A stretch of DNA of 64,000 nucleotides from DASVBE01 sp963770375 (GCA_963770375.1 CAVYPM010000027.1:186001-250000), one strand, 5' to 3'. Numbered from the stretch's first letter, positions 9,088 through 17,698 are shown. Notes: generated from the sequence alone by a model not told the origin. A program made the numbers and translations.

Positions 9088-9832
9088 ATGCCCGTGCAGA
9101 TCAGCGGATCGGTGGCGCTGGTCACCGGGGCCAACCGCGGACTCGGCCAGGTATACGCCCGCGAGCTGGTCCGCCGGGGCGCGGCGAAGGTCTACGGGGG
9201 AGCCAGGAACCCGGCCGCGGTCACCGAGCCCGGCGTTGTCCCGGTGGCGCTCGACATCACCGACGCCGGCCAGGTCGCCGCGGCCGCGGCGCACGTGCGC
9301 GGACGTCACCCTGCTGGTCAACAACGCCGGGGTGATGAAGGCCAGCACGTTCATCGGCCCGCCGGACCCGGACGCCGCGCGGCAGGAGATGGCGGTCAAC
9401 TACTTCGGCACGCTGAGCATGTGCCGGGCCTTCGCGCCGGTGCTGGCGGGTAGCGGCGGCGGCGCGATCGTCAACATGCTGTCGGTGGCGAGCTTCTACA
9501 CCAACCCGTTCACCGCGTCGTACGGCGCGTCCAAGGCCGCAGCCTGGTCCCTGACCAACGGGCTGCGGGTGGAGCTTCACCACCAGGGGACCCTGGTTGT
9601 CGCGGTTCACGCCGCATTTATCGATACGGATATGGCGGCGGGGCTCGACGTGCCCAAGGTCAGCCCGCAGGCGGTGGCGGAGCAGGCCTTCGACGCGGTC
9701 GAGGCCGGCCAGATCGAGGTGCTCGCCGACGAGCGGAGCCGGTTCGTCAAGGCGTCGCTGTCCCGGGACCACGAGCTGATCTACCCGCCCGTGCAGGAGT
9801 TCTGGGACGGCGCGATCGCGGGGTCTGGCTAG
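9088..9832 (+). pseudogene. Short-chain dehydrogenase/reductase, one-base frameshift
   Basis: An SDR oxidoreductase of about 247 residues in two frames. The first (from ATG 9088, with GGAGG just upstream) carries the cofactor loop LVTGANRGLG and the ALDITDAG strand. The second carries LLVNNAGV, VNMLSVAS and the catalytic YGASK motif. Removing one G in the GCGCGGACG tract at about 9296-9304 joins AAHVR directly to DVTLLVNNAG. It lies 35 bp after the SRPBCC gene and probably belongs to the same operon. The precise join makes a recent mutation or a sequencing error more likely than old decay. Confidence 0.8.
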
Positions 9833-9856
9833 CACGGGGCTCTGGCTAGCACGGGG
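9824..9856 (+). repeat. 17-bp tandem duplication spanning the SDR stop codon
   Basis: The 16-mer TCTGGCTAGCACGGGG occurs at 9824-9839 and again at 9841-9856, so the stop codon region has been duplicated in tandem. It has no coding effect because the first TAG already ends the gene. A similar 23-bp direct repeat follows the propeller gene at 8014-8054. Confidence 0.6.
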
Positions 9857-9861
9857 CCGGG

Positions 9862-10653
9862 CTAGGTACCGGGCCGCCGCCAGACCAGCTCGATGATGCC
9901 GGCCGCCCGGCGGGCGCCCAGGCTGGTCAGCAACGCGACCGAGGCGGTGTTCGTCTCGTCCGCCTCGGCGCTCACCTCGCGCTTGCCGTCCTCGTGCAGC
10001 ACCCGGAAGGCGCGGGCCAGCAGGACCCGGGCGAGGCCCCGCCGCCGGTGGCTGGGGACCACCCCGATCAGGCCGAGCCGCGGCGCACGCGGGTTGTCCC
10101 AGACCCGGACCAGGCCGACGTAGTCGCCGCTGGCGACGTCGGCGGCGACCAGGTAGGTGTCCGGGTTGAACCCGCCGGAGTCGTAGGTCTCCTCGGCGAA
10201 GTCACCCGGGTCCCACTTCCAGCCGTCGGCGCCGGGGACGTCCTGGCGAAGCGTGTCGTCGAGGAGGCGGAGTTCCTCTTCGTCGGCGCGGGCCGCGGAG
10301 ATGATGATCGTGCCCTCGGGTGCCTCGGTCTGGGTCAGGCCGGTGATAGCCGGGTCGGTGGGGATCATGTAGAAGTGCTCGCGCCTGGAAACCTCGAACC
10401 CGGCCCGGGTGAACCGGGCGAGCGCGTCGGGATCGGACTCGCGCACGGTCATGAGAAGGTCGCTGCCCGTGTTGCCGGCCACCGCGTCGAGCAGTGGCCG
10501 GCAGGCGTCCGCACGGAAGGTCTCGAACCCGACGTGCCACCGGCTGTCGGGCGTCATGTGCGCCCGGATGGTGGCCACCGCCTGGCCGTCGTCCAGCGCC
10601 CGCCAGACAAGCCCCGGCGCGGCGCGCACGACCTGCAGAGATGAAGTGGTCAC
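9862..10653 (-). CDS. GNAT-family N-acetyltransferase
   Basis: A 263-residue acetyl-CoA-dependent acetyltransferase. The C-terminal GNAT fold carries motif A as LGLIGVVPSHRRRGLARVLLARAF (the R-R-x-G-x-A pyrophosphate loop) followed by EADETNTASVALLTSLGA. The N-terminal half looks like a second, degenerate GNAT copy (DALARFTRAGFEVSRREHFYMIP). GTG 10653 was chosen; a GTG 18 bases upstream is possible. The acceptor is unknown. It is convergent with the SDR gene. Confidence 0.8.
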   Translation of the reverse strand: MTTSSLQVVRAAPGLVWRALDDGQAVATIRAHMTPDSRWHVGFETFRADACRPLLDAVAGNTGSDLLMTVRESDPDALARFTRAGFEVSRREHFYMIPTDPAITGLTQTEAPEGTIIISAARADEEELRLLDDTLRQDVPGADGWKWDPGDFAEETYDSGGFNPDTYLVAADVASGDYVGLVRVWDNPRAPRLGLIGVVPSHRRRGLARVLLARAFRVLHEDGKREVSAEADETNTASVALLTSLGARRAAGIIELVWRRPGT

Positions 10654-10740
10654 AGCGCCGGAAGGTAGCACGAACGGTGGCGAAGCCGCCTCCGCGTAAC
10701 CGCGGCGCAGTCCTGGATGCGAGGTCGGAGCAGCGTGGCC

Positions 10741-11154
10741 CTAGCTGCGCGGCTGGGAGAACCGGAGCATGTTGCCTGCCGGGTCGCGGAACGCGCAGTC
10801 CCGCACGCCGTAGGGCTGATCGATCGGTTCCTGGAGAACTTCGGCGCCGGCCGCGCGGAGCTGCTCGAAGGTGGCGTCGCAGTCGTCGGTCGCGAAGATC
10901 ACGCCGGCCAGGAGACCCTTGGCCACGAGCGCGGCCATCGCGTCCCGGTCAGCTGGGGAGATGTCCGGGTACTGCTCAGGGACCTGGAGGACGATCTCGA
11001 CCCCCGGCTGCGCGGGCGGGGTGAGCGAGAGCCAGCGGAGGCCGTCGAACGCGACGTCGTTGACGACCTTGAGGCCGATGACGTCGCGGTAGAACTGCAG
11101 GGCCTGGTCCTGGTCGCTGACGGTGATGAAGGTGTGCGAGACGGTCAGGTTCAT
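10741..11154 (-). CDS. VOC-family (glyoxalase/bleomycin-resistance-like) protein
   Basis: A 137-residue single-chain vicinal-oxygen-chelate fold protein with two beta-alpha-beta-beta-beta halves: VSHTFITVSDQDQALQFYRDVIGLKVVND at the start and GVIFATDDCDATFEQLRAAGAEVLQEP plus FRDPAGNMLRFSQ at the end. It probably binds a metal or a small ligand. It is 10 bp downstream of an AraC-type regulator on the same strand, a common actinobacterial pairing that suggests the regulator controls it or senses its substrate. Confidence 0.85.
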   Translation of the reverse strand: MNLTVSHTFITVSDQDQALQFYRDVIGLKVVNDVAFDGLRWLSLTPPAQPGVEIVLQVPEQYPDISPADRDAMAALVAKGLLAGVIFATDDCDATFEQLRAAGAEVLQEPIDQPYGVRDCAFRDPAGNMLRFSQPRS

Positions 11155-11164
11155 ATCCCCGACC

Positions 11165-11593
11165 CTAGGCCGGGGCGCTGGCCCGCGCTTCTCCGATTCT
11201 GCTTATCCGGCTCACCCTGGTCATGCGCATGGCCATGCAGGCCGGGACCATAGCGGCGGCATCGTGATTACGGGCCCGGTAGGCGCTCGGGCTCTCCCCC
11301 ACGATCTCGGTGAAGCGGGCGCTGAACGACCCCAGGGAGGTGCATCCGACCCGGTGGCAGACCTCGGTGACCGACAGGTCGCCGCGCCGCAGCAGCGCCT
11401 TGGCCCGCTCGATCCGGCGGGTCATCAGGTAGCTGTACGGCGTCTCGCCGTACGCGGCGTGGAACTGCCGGGAGAAGTGCGAGACCGACATCAGCGCGGC
11501 CCGGGCCAGGGCCGGCACGTTGAGCGGCTGGGCGTACTCCCGGTCCATCAGATCGCGGGCCCGGCGCAGCGCCCTGAGGTCGTCCGCGTTCAC
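11165..11593 (-). CDS. AraC-family transcriptional regulator, DNA-binding domain only
   Basis: A 142-residue protein with the two helix-turn-helix motifs of AraC/XylS proteins and no separate ligand domain: NVPALARAALMSVSHFSRQFHAAYGETPYSYLMTRRIERAK and DLSVTEVCHRVGCTSLGSFSARFTEIVGESPSAYR. GTG at 11593 begins the conserved part; the longer frame upstream has no domain. It precedes the VOC gene by 10 bp on the same strand. Two related segments upstream (about 11664-11689 and 11720-11747, both containing CCGCTGGAT) may be regulator sites. Confidence 0.85.
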   Translation of the reverse strand: MNADDLRALRRARDLMDREYAQPLNVPALARAALMSVSHFSRQFHAAYGETPYSYLMTRRIERAKALLRRGDLSVTEVCHRVGCTSLGSFSARFTEIVGESPSAYRARNHDAAAMVPACMAMRMTRVSRISRIGEARASAPA

Positions 11594-11805
11594 CCGGCCA
11601 GGATGGCACAGCCCTCGGACACGACCGGCGCCTGCCCGGCCGGCCCGCTGGCGCTTCTGGGACCGCTGGATTGTTGTGCTAGCGCGGCGGGCACGGGACG
11701 CGACAGAATTAGTGCGATCCCACCGCTGGATGGCTGTGCCAGCCGCTGGCACTGTGGCCAGGCAGCAGACGGCAGCGCTACGCGGGTGAGCAGGCAGGGG
11801 GATGG

Positions 11806-13239
11806 ATGACCGGGCTCATCGCCGGCGCTCAGGAATCTGACACGCATCAGAAGGCGCTGCGCATCAATCTCGATCAGCGCTGGTACGGGACGGTCGCGGA
11901 GATCGGCGCCGGCCAGGAAGTGGTGCGCTGGTTCTTCCGGGTGGGCGGCGCGGCCGGCACCGTCGCGAAGTCGATCTCCGCCTACGACATGGCCGTCAGC
12001 GACGCGGTGTACGGCAAGGCAGACAGGTACGTGTCCGCCGGGCGGCTCCAGGGCATGCTCGACAAGGAATTCCAGCTCAATGTCGACCGGCTCAGCGAGG
12101 AGCGCGGCGACGACAACTGCTTCTTTGCGTTTGCCGATACCGTGGTGGCCCGCAGCTACCAGGGCGGCAATGAGTGCCACGGCTGGATGGGTGTGAAGTT
12201 CCAGGCCCAGCCGCATGACGAGCCGAGCCAGATCGTCATGCACGTGCGGATGCTCGATGTCGAGGCGTTCGCGCAGCAGGAGGCACTGGGGATCGTCGGG
12301 GTGAACCTGCTGTACGGGGCGTTCTTCCAGCACCACGAACCGGACAAGCTCATCGAGAGCCTGCTGGACCGGCTCACCACCGGCCGCATCGAGATTGACA
12401 TGATCCAGTTCCGCGGCATCGAGTTCCGCGGCGTGGACAACCGGCTGATGGCGCTCAAACTCGTCCAGCTCGGGCTCAGCGGCGTGGCGATGTTCGGCCC
12501 CGACCGCGAGGTACTGCAGCCGAGCGAGGTACTGCGCAAGAAGGCGATCCTGGTCGAGCGGGGCAGCTTCCGGCCGCCCACGCACGTGAACCTCGACATG
12601 CTCGAGACGGCCAGGACCCTGTTCGAAGCCGATCCGGCCGTCGCGGGCAAGCCGGTGCTGACACTGACCGAGATCACGATGCGGAATCTGCTCGCCGGCG
12701 GAGCCACCGATGTGGACCGGCGGGACTTCCTCGCGCGGGCAGAGCTGCTCGCCGCGTGCGGCATGACTGTGCTGATCAGCGATTACTTCGACTACTACCG
12801 CCTGGCCGCCTACATCGCCGAGCGGACCGCCGAGCGGGTCGGCATCGTCATGGGCGTGCCCAGCCTGATCGACCTGTTCGACGAGAAAAACCACGCCCAG
12901 CTTCCCGGCGGGATCCTGGAGAGCTTCGGGCGGCTGTTCAAAAACGAACTGAAACTGTATGTGTACCCGGTCCAGCCCACGCCCGATGACGCGCTGAAGA
13001 CCGTCAACGACATCAAGGTCCAGCCAGAGCTGCAGCCGCTGTATGACTACCTCGCCGGACGGGGCAGCTTCGTCCACCTCGACAACTACCGGCCCGAGTA
13101 CCTGTCAATCTTCAGCCGCGACGTGCTGCGGAGGATAGCCGCCAACGACGACTCGTGGGAAACCATGGTCCCCACCGAAGTCGCCGAGCTCATCAAGCGC
13201 CGGGCTTTCTTCGGGTACGTCAAGCCGGGCAGGGACTGA
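11806..13239 (+). CDS. Conserved protein of unknown function, 477 residues
   Basis: I recognise the general look of a widely distributed bacterial family that begins with a HQKALxINLDxxxYGTxAEIGAGQEVVRWFFRVGGA-like block, but I know of no assigned function. Here that block is residues 13-50 and is followed by FADTVVARSY, GWMGVKFQ, a VGVNLLYGAFF segment and a C-terminal SFVHLDNYRPEYLSIFSRDVLRRI. The protein is soluble with no signal peptide. GGCGGG-rich DNA and no convincing Shine-Dalgarno precede the ATG at 11806. It stands alone between divergent or convergent neighbours. Strong coding character throughout. Confidence 0.75.
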   Translation: MTGLIAGAQESDTHQKALRINLDQRWYGTVAEIGAGQEVVRWFFRVGGAAGTVAKSISAYDMAVSDAVYGKADRYVSAGRLQGMLDKEFQLNVDRLSEERGDDNCFFAFADTVVARSYQGGNECHGWMGVKFQAQPHDEPSQIVMHVRMLDVEAFAQQEALGIVGVNLLYGAFFQHHEPDKLIESLLDRLTTGRIEIDMIQFRGIEFRGVDNRLMALKLVQLGLSGVAMFGPDREVLQPSEVLRKKAILVERGSFRPPTHVNLDMLETARTLFEADPAVAGKPVLTLTEITMRNLLAGGATDVDRRDFLARAELLAACGMTVLISDYFDYYRLAAYIAERTAERVGIVMGVPSLIDLFDEKNHAQLPGGILESFGRLFKNELKLYVYPVQPTPDDALKTVNDIKVQPELQPLYDYLAGRGSFVHLDNYRPEYLSIFSRDVLRRIAANDDSWETMVPTEVAELIKRRAFFGYVKPGRD

Positions 13240-13308
13240 CAGGGCCTGGAGCACCTGAACTGCCCATCCCCACGGCTGACCTCGCCCAGATCCGCGACGG
13301 CAGTGTGG

Positions 13309-13902
13309 TCAGAGTGTGTCGATCCAGCGGCTCAGGCGGCGTGCCGCGCTGGACAGGACGCTGGGGTCACGCATGGTGCTGGCGAGCAGCGCGCTTCCCT
13401 CGTAGGCGGCGATCAGGTCGAGGGCCAGGTCGTGCGCGTCGCGGCGGCCCAGTGACCGGAACTGCTGCTCGGCCCAGTCGACCGGCAGGCGCATCAGCTG
13501 AGCCACGTCGAGACCCGGCTCCCCGGCGCGCTTGTCCAGCTCGGAGCACAGACTGCCGAGCGGGCAGCCGTACTGGGCAATGATCTCGCTCTGGGCGGCG
13601 AACTCCCGCACCAGGCTTTTCAGCCGGCTCTTCGGAGACTGGTGACGCGCGTCGATGGCCCCGAGGGTCGTCTTGACCTGCTGGGCGTGGGCGTCGATGG
13701 CCGCCGCTATGACGTCGTCCTTGGTCTTGAAGTAGTAGTAGACGTTCCCGGGGGGAACGTCCGCGGCCTTTGCGATGTCCGCGAGCGTGGTCCGCTCCGC
13801 GCCCTGCTGGTACAGGAGCTGCATGGCGGCCGCGACCAGCCGCTCGCGTTTCCCCGGCCGCCGCGCGACGGCGGCCGGGGCTTCCGAAGCTGAGTTAGTC
13901 AT
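13309..13902 (-). CDS. TetR-family repressor
   Basis: A 197-residue TetR/AcrR regulator. The DNA-binding domain is at about residues 19-65 (KRERLVAAAMQLLYQQGAERTTLADIAKAADVPPGNVYYYFKTKDDVIAAAID). The C-terminal ligand domain contains CPLGSLCSELDKR. It starts 1 bp after the MFS transporter stop, so it is the second gene of that operon and probably represses it through the palindromes at 15430-15449 and 15478-15493. Confidence 0.9.
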   Translation of the reverse strand: MTNSASEAPAAVARRPGKRERLVAAAMQLLYQQGAERTTLADIAKAADVPPGNVYYYFKTKDDVIAAAIDAHAQQVKTTLGAIDARHQSPKSRLKSLVREFAAQSEIIAQYGCPLGSLCSELDKRAGEPGLDVAQLMRLPVDWAEQQFRSLGRRDAHDLALDLIAAYEGSALLASTMRDPSVLSSAARRLSRWIDTL

Positions 13903-13903
13903 C

Positions 13904-15406
13904 TCACTTGCCAGGATAACCGCCCCGGTGTAACTCTGCGTTGACCATGACCAGCGGGACCGCCTGCCGGGTGTTGCCGATCCGAAGGGCGAGCACCGCC
14001 GCGCCAGCCATCAGGATGCTGCCGACCAGCAGGGCGCGGTGGTAGCCGGCGTCTGCGGCCACGAGGTGCGGGGCATGAGCCGCTATCAGGCCGTTGGTGC
14101 GGCTGATCGCCACGGCGGACAGGATCGCGAGGCCGAGCGCGCTGCCGACCTGCTGTGACGAGTTCAGCAGGCCTGCCGCGAGACCCGCCTTGTCGGATGG
14201 CACGCCGGCGTTGGCCGCCGCGGTGACCGATACGAACACCGACCCCGCCCCGAGCGCCATCACGATGAACCCGGGAAGCAGATCGCTCACGTACGACCCG
14301 TGCAGCGGCACTCTCGACACGAGGTAGATGCCGGCCCCGGCGATCAGGCAGCCGGCCACCACCACGGGCCGGGTGCCGGTGCGCGTGACCAGCTGCGAGG
14401 CCACACCACCCGCCACGGCGAACCCGGCAGTGATCGGGAGGTAGGCGGCTCCCGCCTTGAGGGGAGAGTAGTGCAGGACCTCCTGCATGTAGAGCGTGGC
14501 GTAGAAGAACATGGAGAAGAACCCGGTAAAGGCGATCAGCTGGGTCAGATCGGCCGCCACCAGCCCCTTGACCCGGAGAACGGCGAAGGGAACCAGCGGG
14601 TTGCGGCTGCGGAGCTCATTGAGCACGAACCCGATCATCAAGACGGCGGATGCCGCCAGGACGAGGATGGTCTGCGCCGATCCCCAGCCGACGACCGGCG
14701 CCCGCACGAGGCCGTAGACCAGCAGCAGCATTCCCCCGGTCACGAGCACCGCCCCTTGCGAGTCGAAGGCCGTTCCGCTGGCCATGCTCCCGCGGTTCTT
14801 CGGGAGCAGCGCGAGCGCTCCGGCGGCCACCGCGACGCAGACCGGCGGGTTCACGAAGAAGATCCACCGCCAGCCTGGTCCCTGGGAGATCACTCCGCCA
14901 AGGAATACGCCGGCCGCCGCGGCCATCCCGCTGACCGCCCCCCAGGCACCGAGCGCCGTGTTGCGGTCGCGGCCCTCGCGGAAGCTGGCCGTCAGCTCCG
15001 ACAGCGCGGCCGGGGCCATGAGCGCGGCGCCGGTGCCCTGCACGAGCCGGGCCGCGACCAGGAGCCCGGCCTCGTTCGCGAGGCCGGCGGTCAGCGATGA
15101 GACGGCGAAGACCGCCAGGCCGGTGATCAGCATGCGGCGGCGCCCGAGCAGGTCGGCCAGTCGCCCTCCGAGCAGCAGGAAACCCCCGTAGGTGAGGATG
15201 TAGCCGCTCGCCACCCACTGCAGGTTCTGCTGCGAGAAGTCCAGGCTGTGCTGGATGGACGGCAGGGCGACATTAACGATCGCCGAGTCGGCGATGTCGA
15301 GGAACTGCACGCCGCACAGCAGCACCAGGATGCTCGCGCCGAGCCTCGACCGCAGGGCTAGCCGTGCGTCGGTTTCCGGCACGACCTGCCCTTGGACTGA
15401 AGACAT
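13904..15406 (-). CDS. MFS efflux transporter, DHA2 (EmrB/QacA-like)
   Basis: A 500-residue, about 14-helix drug:proton antiporter of the inner membrane. Family marks are FLDIADSAIVNVALPSIQ in helix 1, the GGRLADLLGRRRML loop between helices 2 and 3, the RLVQGTGAALMAPAALSEL motif C region and the GWRWIFFVNPPV segment. It is followed by its TetR regulator. An RBS (GGAGGATCTGAG) precedes the ATG at 15406. Export of a toxic or antibiotic compound is inferred from family and regulation. Confidence 0.92.
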   Translation of the reverse strand: MSSVQGQVVPETDARLALRSRLGASILVLLCGVQFLDIADSAIVNVALPSIQHSLDFSQQNLQWVASGYILTYGGFLLLGGRLADLLGRRRMLITGLAVFAVSSLTAGLANEAGLLVAARLVQGTGAALMAPAALSELTASFREGRDRNTALGAWGAVSGMAAAAGVFLGGVISQGPGWRWIFFVNPPVCVAVAAGALALLPKNRGSMASGTAFDSQGAVLVTGGMLLLVYGLVRAPVVGWGSAQTILVLAASAVLMIGFVLNELRSRNPLVPFAVLRVKGLVAADLTQLIAFTGFFSMFFYATLYMQEVLHYSPLKAGAAYLPITAGFAVAGGVASQLVTRTGTRPVVVAGCLIAGAGIYLVSRVPLHGSYVSDLLPGFIVMALGAGSVFVSVTAAANAGVPSDKAGLAAGLLNSSQQVGSALGLAILSAVAISRTNGLIAAHAPHLVAADAGYHRALLVGSILMAGAAVLALRIGNTRQAVPLVMVNAELHRGGYPGK

Positions 15407-15429
15407 ACCTCAGATCCTCCGAGAGAGAT

Positions 15430-15493
15430 TGAGTTAGTTACCTGACTCACTATTGTCTTGATGCGAGCGCATAGTCAAGTTAGTTAACTAACT
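15430..15493 (-). promoter_or_regulatory. Promoter and two TetR-type operators of the MFS-TetR operon
   Basis: A perfect 16-bp palindrome AGTTAGTTAACTAACT lies at 15478-15493 and a related 20-bp imperfect palindrome (arms TGAGT/ACTCA, sharing the GTTAG core) at 15430-15449. On the minus strand a TTGACT -35 is encoded at 15473-15478, with an AT-rich -10 region around 15452-15457. The two sites bracket the promoter, a layout suited to repression by the TetR protein of this operon. Confidence 0.7.
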
Positions 15494-15535
15494 AAATCGC
15501 TTCTCGTAGATCAGGAGACGGGACGGTCGCTCCCC

Positions 15536-15640
15536 TCAGCGCAGCACGGCCGCCATCAGGTCCGTCCCCACCGCCGTCAGCGCCTGAAGGTCCACCGCGT
15601 AGTGCACGTAGCGGCCGCGCCGCCCCGAGGTGAGGCGGCG
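15536..15640 (-). pseudogene. Remnant of an ArsR-type regulator, C-terminal end
   Basis: Read on the minus strand this gives RGRYVHYAVDLQALTAVGTDLMAAVLR and a stop, which matches the wing and C-terminal helix typical of ArsR regulators. The upstream helix-turn-helix is missing. It faces away from an MFS transporter remnant on the plus strand, so the two look like the surviving ends of a divergent regulator-transporter pair after an internal deletion. Confidence 0.5.
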
Positions 15641-15714
15641 AACGACACCCGCTCGGCGGCGGCCAGCGTGTCGGCCGCGCGCCGCCGCTGACGGCCGTTC
15701 CCGCCGTCGTCGGC

Positions 15715-15954
15715 GTGTCGGTGCTCTGCACTCTCGGCGAGATCATCTACGCCGGCAGCTCGACGGCCCTGGTGGCGGCCTCCGCCCCGGAACACTCGAT
15801 CGGCCGTGCCCTGGCCCGGTTCCAGCTGTCCACCGGTTTCGGCCTGGCCATCTCCCCCGCCATCATCACCGCCCTCGCGGCCCACGGCCCGGCCGCCCTC
15901 TGGGCTTCTCTCGCCGCCGCCACGCTGCTCTCCGCCGCGGCCGTCACCCGCTGA
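15715..15954 (+). pseudogene. Remnant of an MFS transporter, last two or three helices
   Basis: A 79-residue open stretch encodes LGEIIYAGSSTALVAASAPEHSIGRALARFQLSTGFGLAISPAIITALAAHGPAALWASLAAATLL, resembling the C-terminal helices of multidrug MFS proteins. No start region or earlier helices are present, although a related frame is visible further upstream. Interpreted as a decayed gene. Confidence 0.5.
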
Positions 15955-15976
15955 CGATGCCTGTTCTGGCAGTCCC

Positions 15977-16390
15977 TTAGGGACGACCTGGGAGTTTCCG
16001 GGCGCGCAGGCGGGCGCTCTCGACCGCCATGGGCAGGTACAGGGCGGCGGCCCCGAGGATAGCGATGAGCGGATGGACGATCCTGTCCCGCATATCGACA
16101 GGGATCGCGCCGAGCAGGATGGTGCCGTTCACCAGCTCGGACACCGTCGCCAGCAGGTAGATCACGGTGACGGCCGCGACGGCGGCCCTCATGGCGTTCG
16201 GCCTGACGAGGCCGACTACCAGGATCGCCACCGCGACGAGCTGGAACAGAGACCGCCATCCGGTCCCTGGCACCGCGAAGCTGGCGCCGCCCGCCAGCGT
16301 CGAAATCGCCCGGATGAACAGGAATCCCCCGACGGCCACGGCGTACCAGCGCAGGATCCCGGCCACCCCAGTCCAGTTCGTGAAGCGCAC
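15977..16390 (-). CDS. Small four-helix membrane protein
   Basis: A 137-residue protein with four hydrophobic segments (YAVAVGGFLFIRAIS, LFQLVAVAILVVGLV, AAVAAVTVIYLLATV, PLIAILGAAALYLPM). I do not recognise a named family. It is divergent from a TetR-type regulator, with two near-identical palindromes in the shared 63-bp intergenic region, so it is probably the regulated target. Confidence 0.65.
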   Translation of the reverse strand: MRFTNWTGVAGILRWYAVAVGGFLFIRAISTLAGGASFAVPGTGWRSLFQLVAVAILVVGLVRPNAMRAAVAAVTVIYLLATVSELVNGTILLGAIPVDMRDRIVHPLIAILGAAALYLPMAVESARLRARKLPGRP

Positions 16391-16411
16391 GCAGACTCCT
16401 CCTTCATCCTT

Positions 16412-16461
16412 ACTGCCACTACTGGCATTAACGCTCGGGGCTATGCTGCCACGATGGCAGT
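16412..16461. promoter_or_regulatory. Two TetR-type operators in a divergent promoter
   Basis: Two inverted repeats with the same half-site: TGCCA-4 bp-TGGCA at 16414-16427 and CTGCCA-3 bp-TGGCAG at 16446-16460. The second overlaps the ATG start (16454) of the TetR gene; the first lies near the promoter of the divergent membrane protein gene. The shared half-site suggests one regulator binds both, repressing itself and its neighbour. Confidence 0.65.
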
Positions 16462-17062
16462 AAGGAGTTCAAGTGCTGGCCCGGCGCGGCGCCGGCGCCG
16501 CGCCCCAGAGGACGCTCGCCAGGAGATTCTCGACGCCGCACGACGGCTGATCGCGGAAAGACCGCTGCACGAGGTCACCGTCATGGCGATCATGGAGCGG
16601 ACGACCTTGTCGCGGAAGTCGTTCTACGTGTATTTCCGCGACCGCTCCGAGCTCATCATTGCGCTGGTCCGGCCGCTGCGCGCCGGGGCCGACGCGGCCC
16701 TCGCGCACTGGACCGGCGCGGCCGACCCCGTCGCTGCGGGGCGTGCCGCGCTGCGGGCCGCCGCGGGAATGTATCGCGAGCATGGCACGATCTTGCGTGC
16801 TCTTTTCTGGGCGTCGGCCGGCGATCCCGAGCTGGCCGCGGCCCGCCGCGACCTGACAGAACCCGTCATCGACACCGCCGTGCGGGCGATCAGTCCCGTC
16901 GCCGCCGACCCGGATCCGCAGCGCTTGCGCGCGACAGTACGGCCGCTGGTCACCATGAACGTGCACAGCCTGCTCGCGCTGCCATCCGACGCCACCGATA
17001 CCGAGCTGGATGAACTCGTGGACACGCTGGCGAGCATCTGGGAACGTGCCACCCTTCCCTGA
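16454..17062 (+). CDS. TetR-family repressor, EthR-like
   Basis: A 202-residue regulator with an Arg-rich N-terminal arm and a helix-turn-helix at about residues 20-65 (DARQEILDAARRLIAERPLHEVTVMAIMERTTLSRKSFYVYFRDRSELI). The C-terminal domain (FWASAGDPELAAARRDLTEPVI and the final LDELVDTLASIWERAT) resembles EthR-type ligand domains. The ATG at 16454 is embedded in one of its probable operators. Confidence 0.88.
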   Translation: MAVRSSSAGPARRRRRAPEDARQEILDAARRLIAERPLHEVTVMAIMERTTLSRKSFYVYFRDRSELIIALVRPLRAGADAALAHWTGAADPVAAGRAALRAAAGMYREHGTILRALFWASAGDPELAAARRDLTEPVIDTAVRAISPVAADPDPQRLRATVRPLVTMNVHSLLALPSDATDTELDELVDTLASIWERATLP

Positions 17063-17150
17063 GGCTGGTCAGAGCCCAGGGCCCGGCCACGTGCGCACTA
17101 GGAGTGGACTACCGCAACTCCGGAGGAGTCCTTGCCCGTGCCGCGCTGGC

Positions 17151-17405
17151 CTAGAACATGCCCCCTGACGCGCCACCCTCCTCACCAGTGGATCTCTTAA
17201 AGTCCCGCAAGTTCTCCCGGGCTATGACCTCGGTCTCCCGCAATTCGGTGCGCCGGAGCCGCCGCTGCGCCCGCCACCGGCGGATAGCAGCTTGGAGCCC
17301 CTCACCCGGCCCCTGGCCAGTGGGGTCGGCGGGCACGCCCAGCGGCCCTACCGCTGGGGGCACCACTGGCCCATCCTGGTCCCGGCGCCGCGACCGCCTG
17401 GTCAC
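17151..17405 (-). CDS. Hypothetical protein, 84 residues, glycine-methionine tail
   Basis: Not recognised. It has a basic N terminus, a Pro/Gly-rich middle and a highly charged helix (RRWRAQRRLRRTELRETEVIARENLRDFKRS) before the tail GGASGGMF. Its GTG start overlaps the stop of the small membrane protein upstream by 4 bp (GTGA), so the two are translationally coupled. The tail resembles the end of that neighbour (GGFGGML), which supports both being real. Confidence 0.55.
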   Translation of the reverse strand: MTRRSRRRDQDGPVVPPAVGPLGVPADPTGQGPGEGLQAAIRRWRAQRRLRRTELRETEVIARENLRDFKRSTGEEGGASGGMF

Positions 17406-17551
17406 AGCATGCCGCCGAAGCCGCCGCTAGAGCCCCCTGGGAGGTCGTCGTCCCCGCTTGCGGGAACCGCGTACCCCGACGGCTTGACGTCGATCGCATA
17501 GATAAGCACGAGGGCGACCGGGACGAGAATGATCACCAGTCCGGGCATCAT
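17402..17551 (-). CDS. Small single-pass membrane protein, 49 residues
   Basis: The protein begins MMPGLVIILVPVALVLIYAI, a clear hydrophobic helix, then a short polar segment, an acidic DDD, and ends SSGGFGGML. A strong ribosome site (AAGGAGG) stands just before the ATG at 17551. The stop overlaps the GTG of the following 84-residue gene. The predicted topology is one helix with the glycine-rich tail in the cytoplasm or outside; direction is not clear. Function unknown. Confidence 0.65.
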   Translation of the reverse strand: MMPGLVIILVPVALVLIYAIDVKPSGYAVPASGDDDLPGGSSGGFGGML

Positions 17552-17698
17552 GACCTCCTTCCCGGGATGTTCTCAGCCGGGAAGCGCCACCAGTTAGGTA
17601 GAGAGAACGTATGGCTACCGCAATTCATCGGTCAAGCGGCATCGCATGTACGTAGGCGGCGACTCGCCCCTTGAGTCGCCAGTGCGCTTAGCGGCTGG

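Noticed and set aside
9296..9304. Programmed ribosomal frameshift in the SDR gene
   Set aside because: There is no slippery heptamer or following pseudoknot, and single-base shifts occur throughout the window in unrelated genes.
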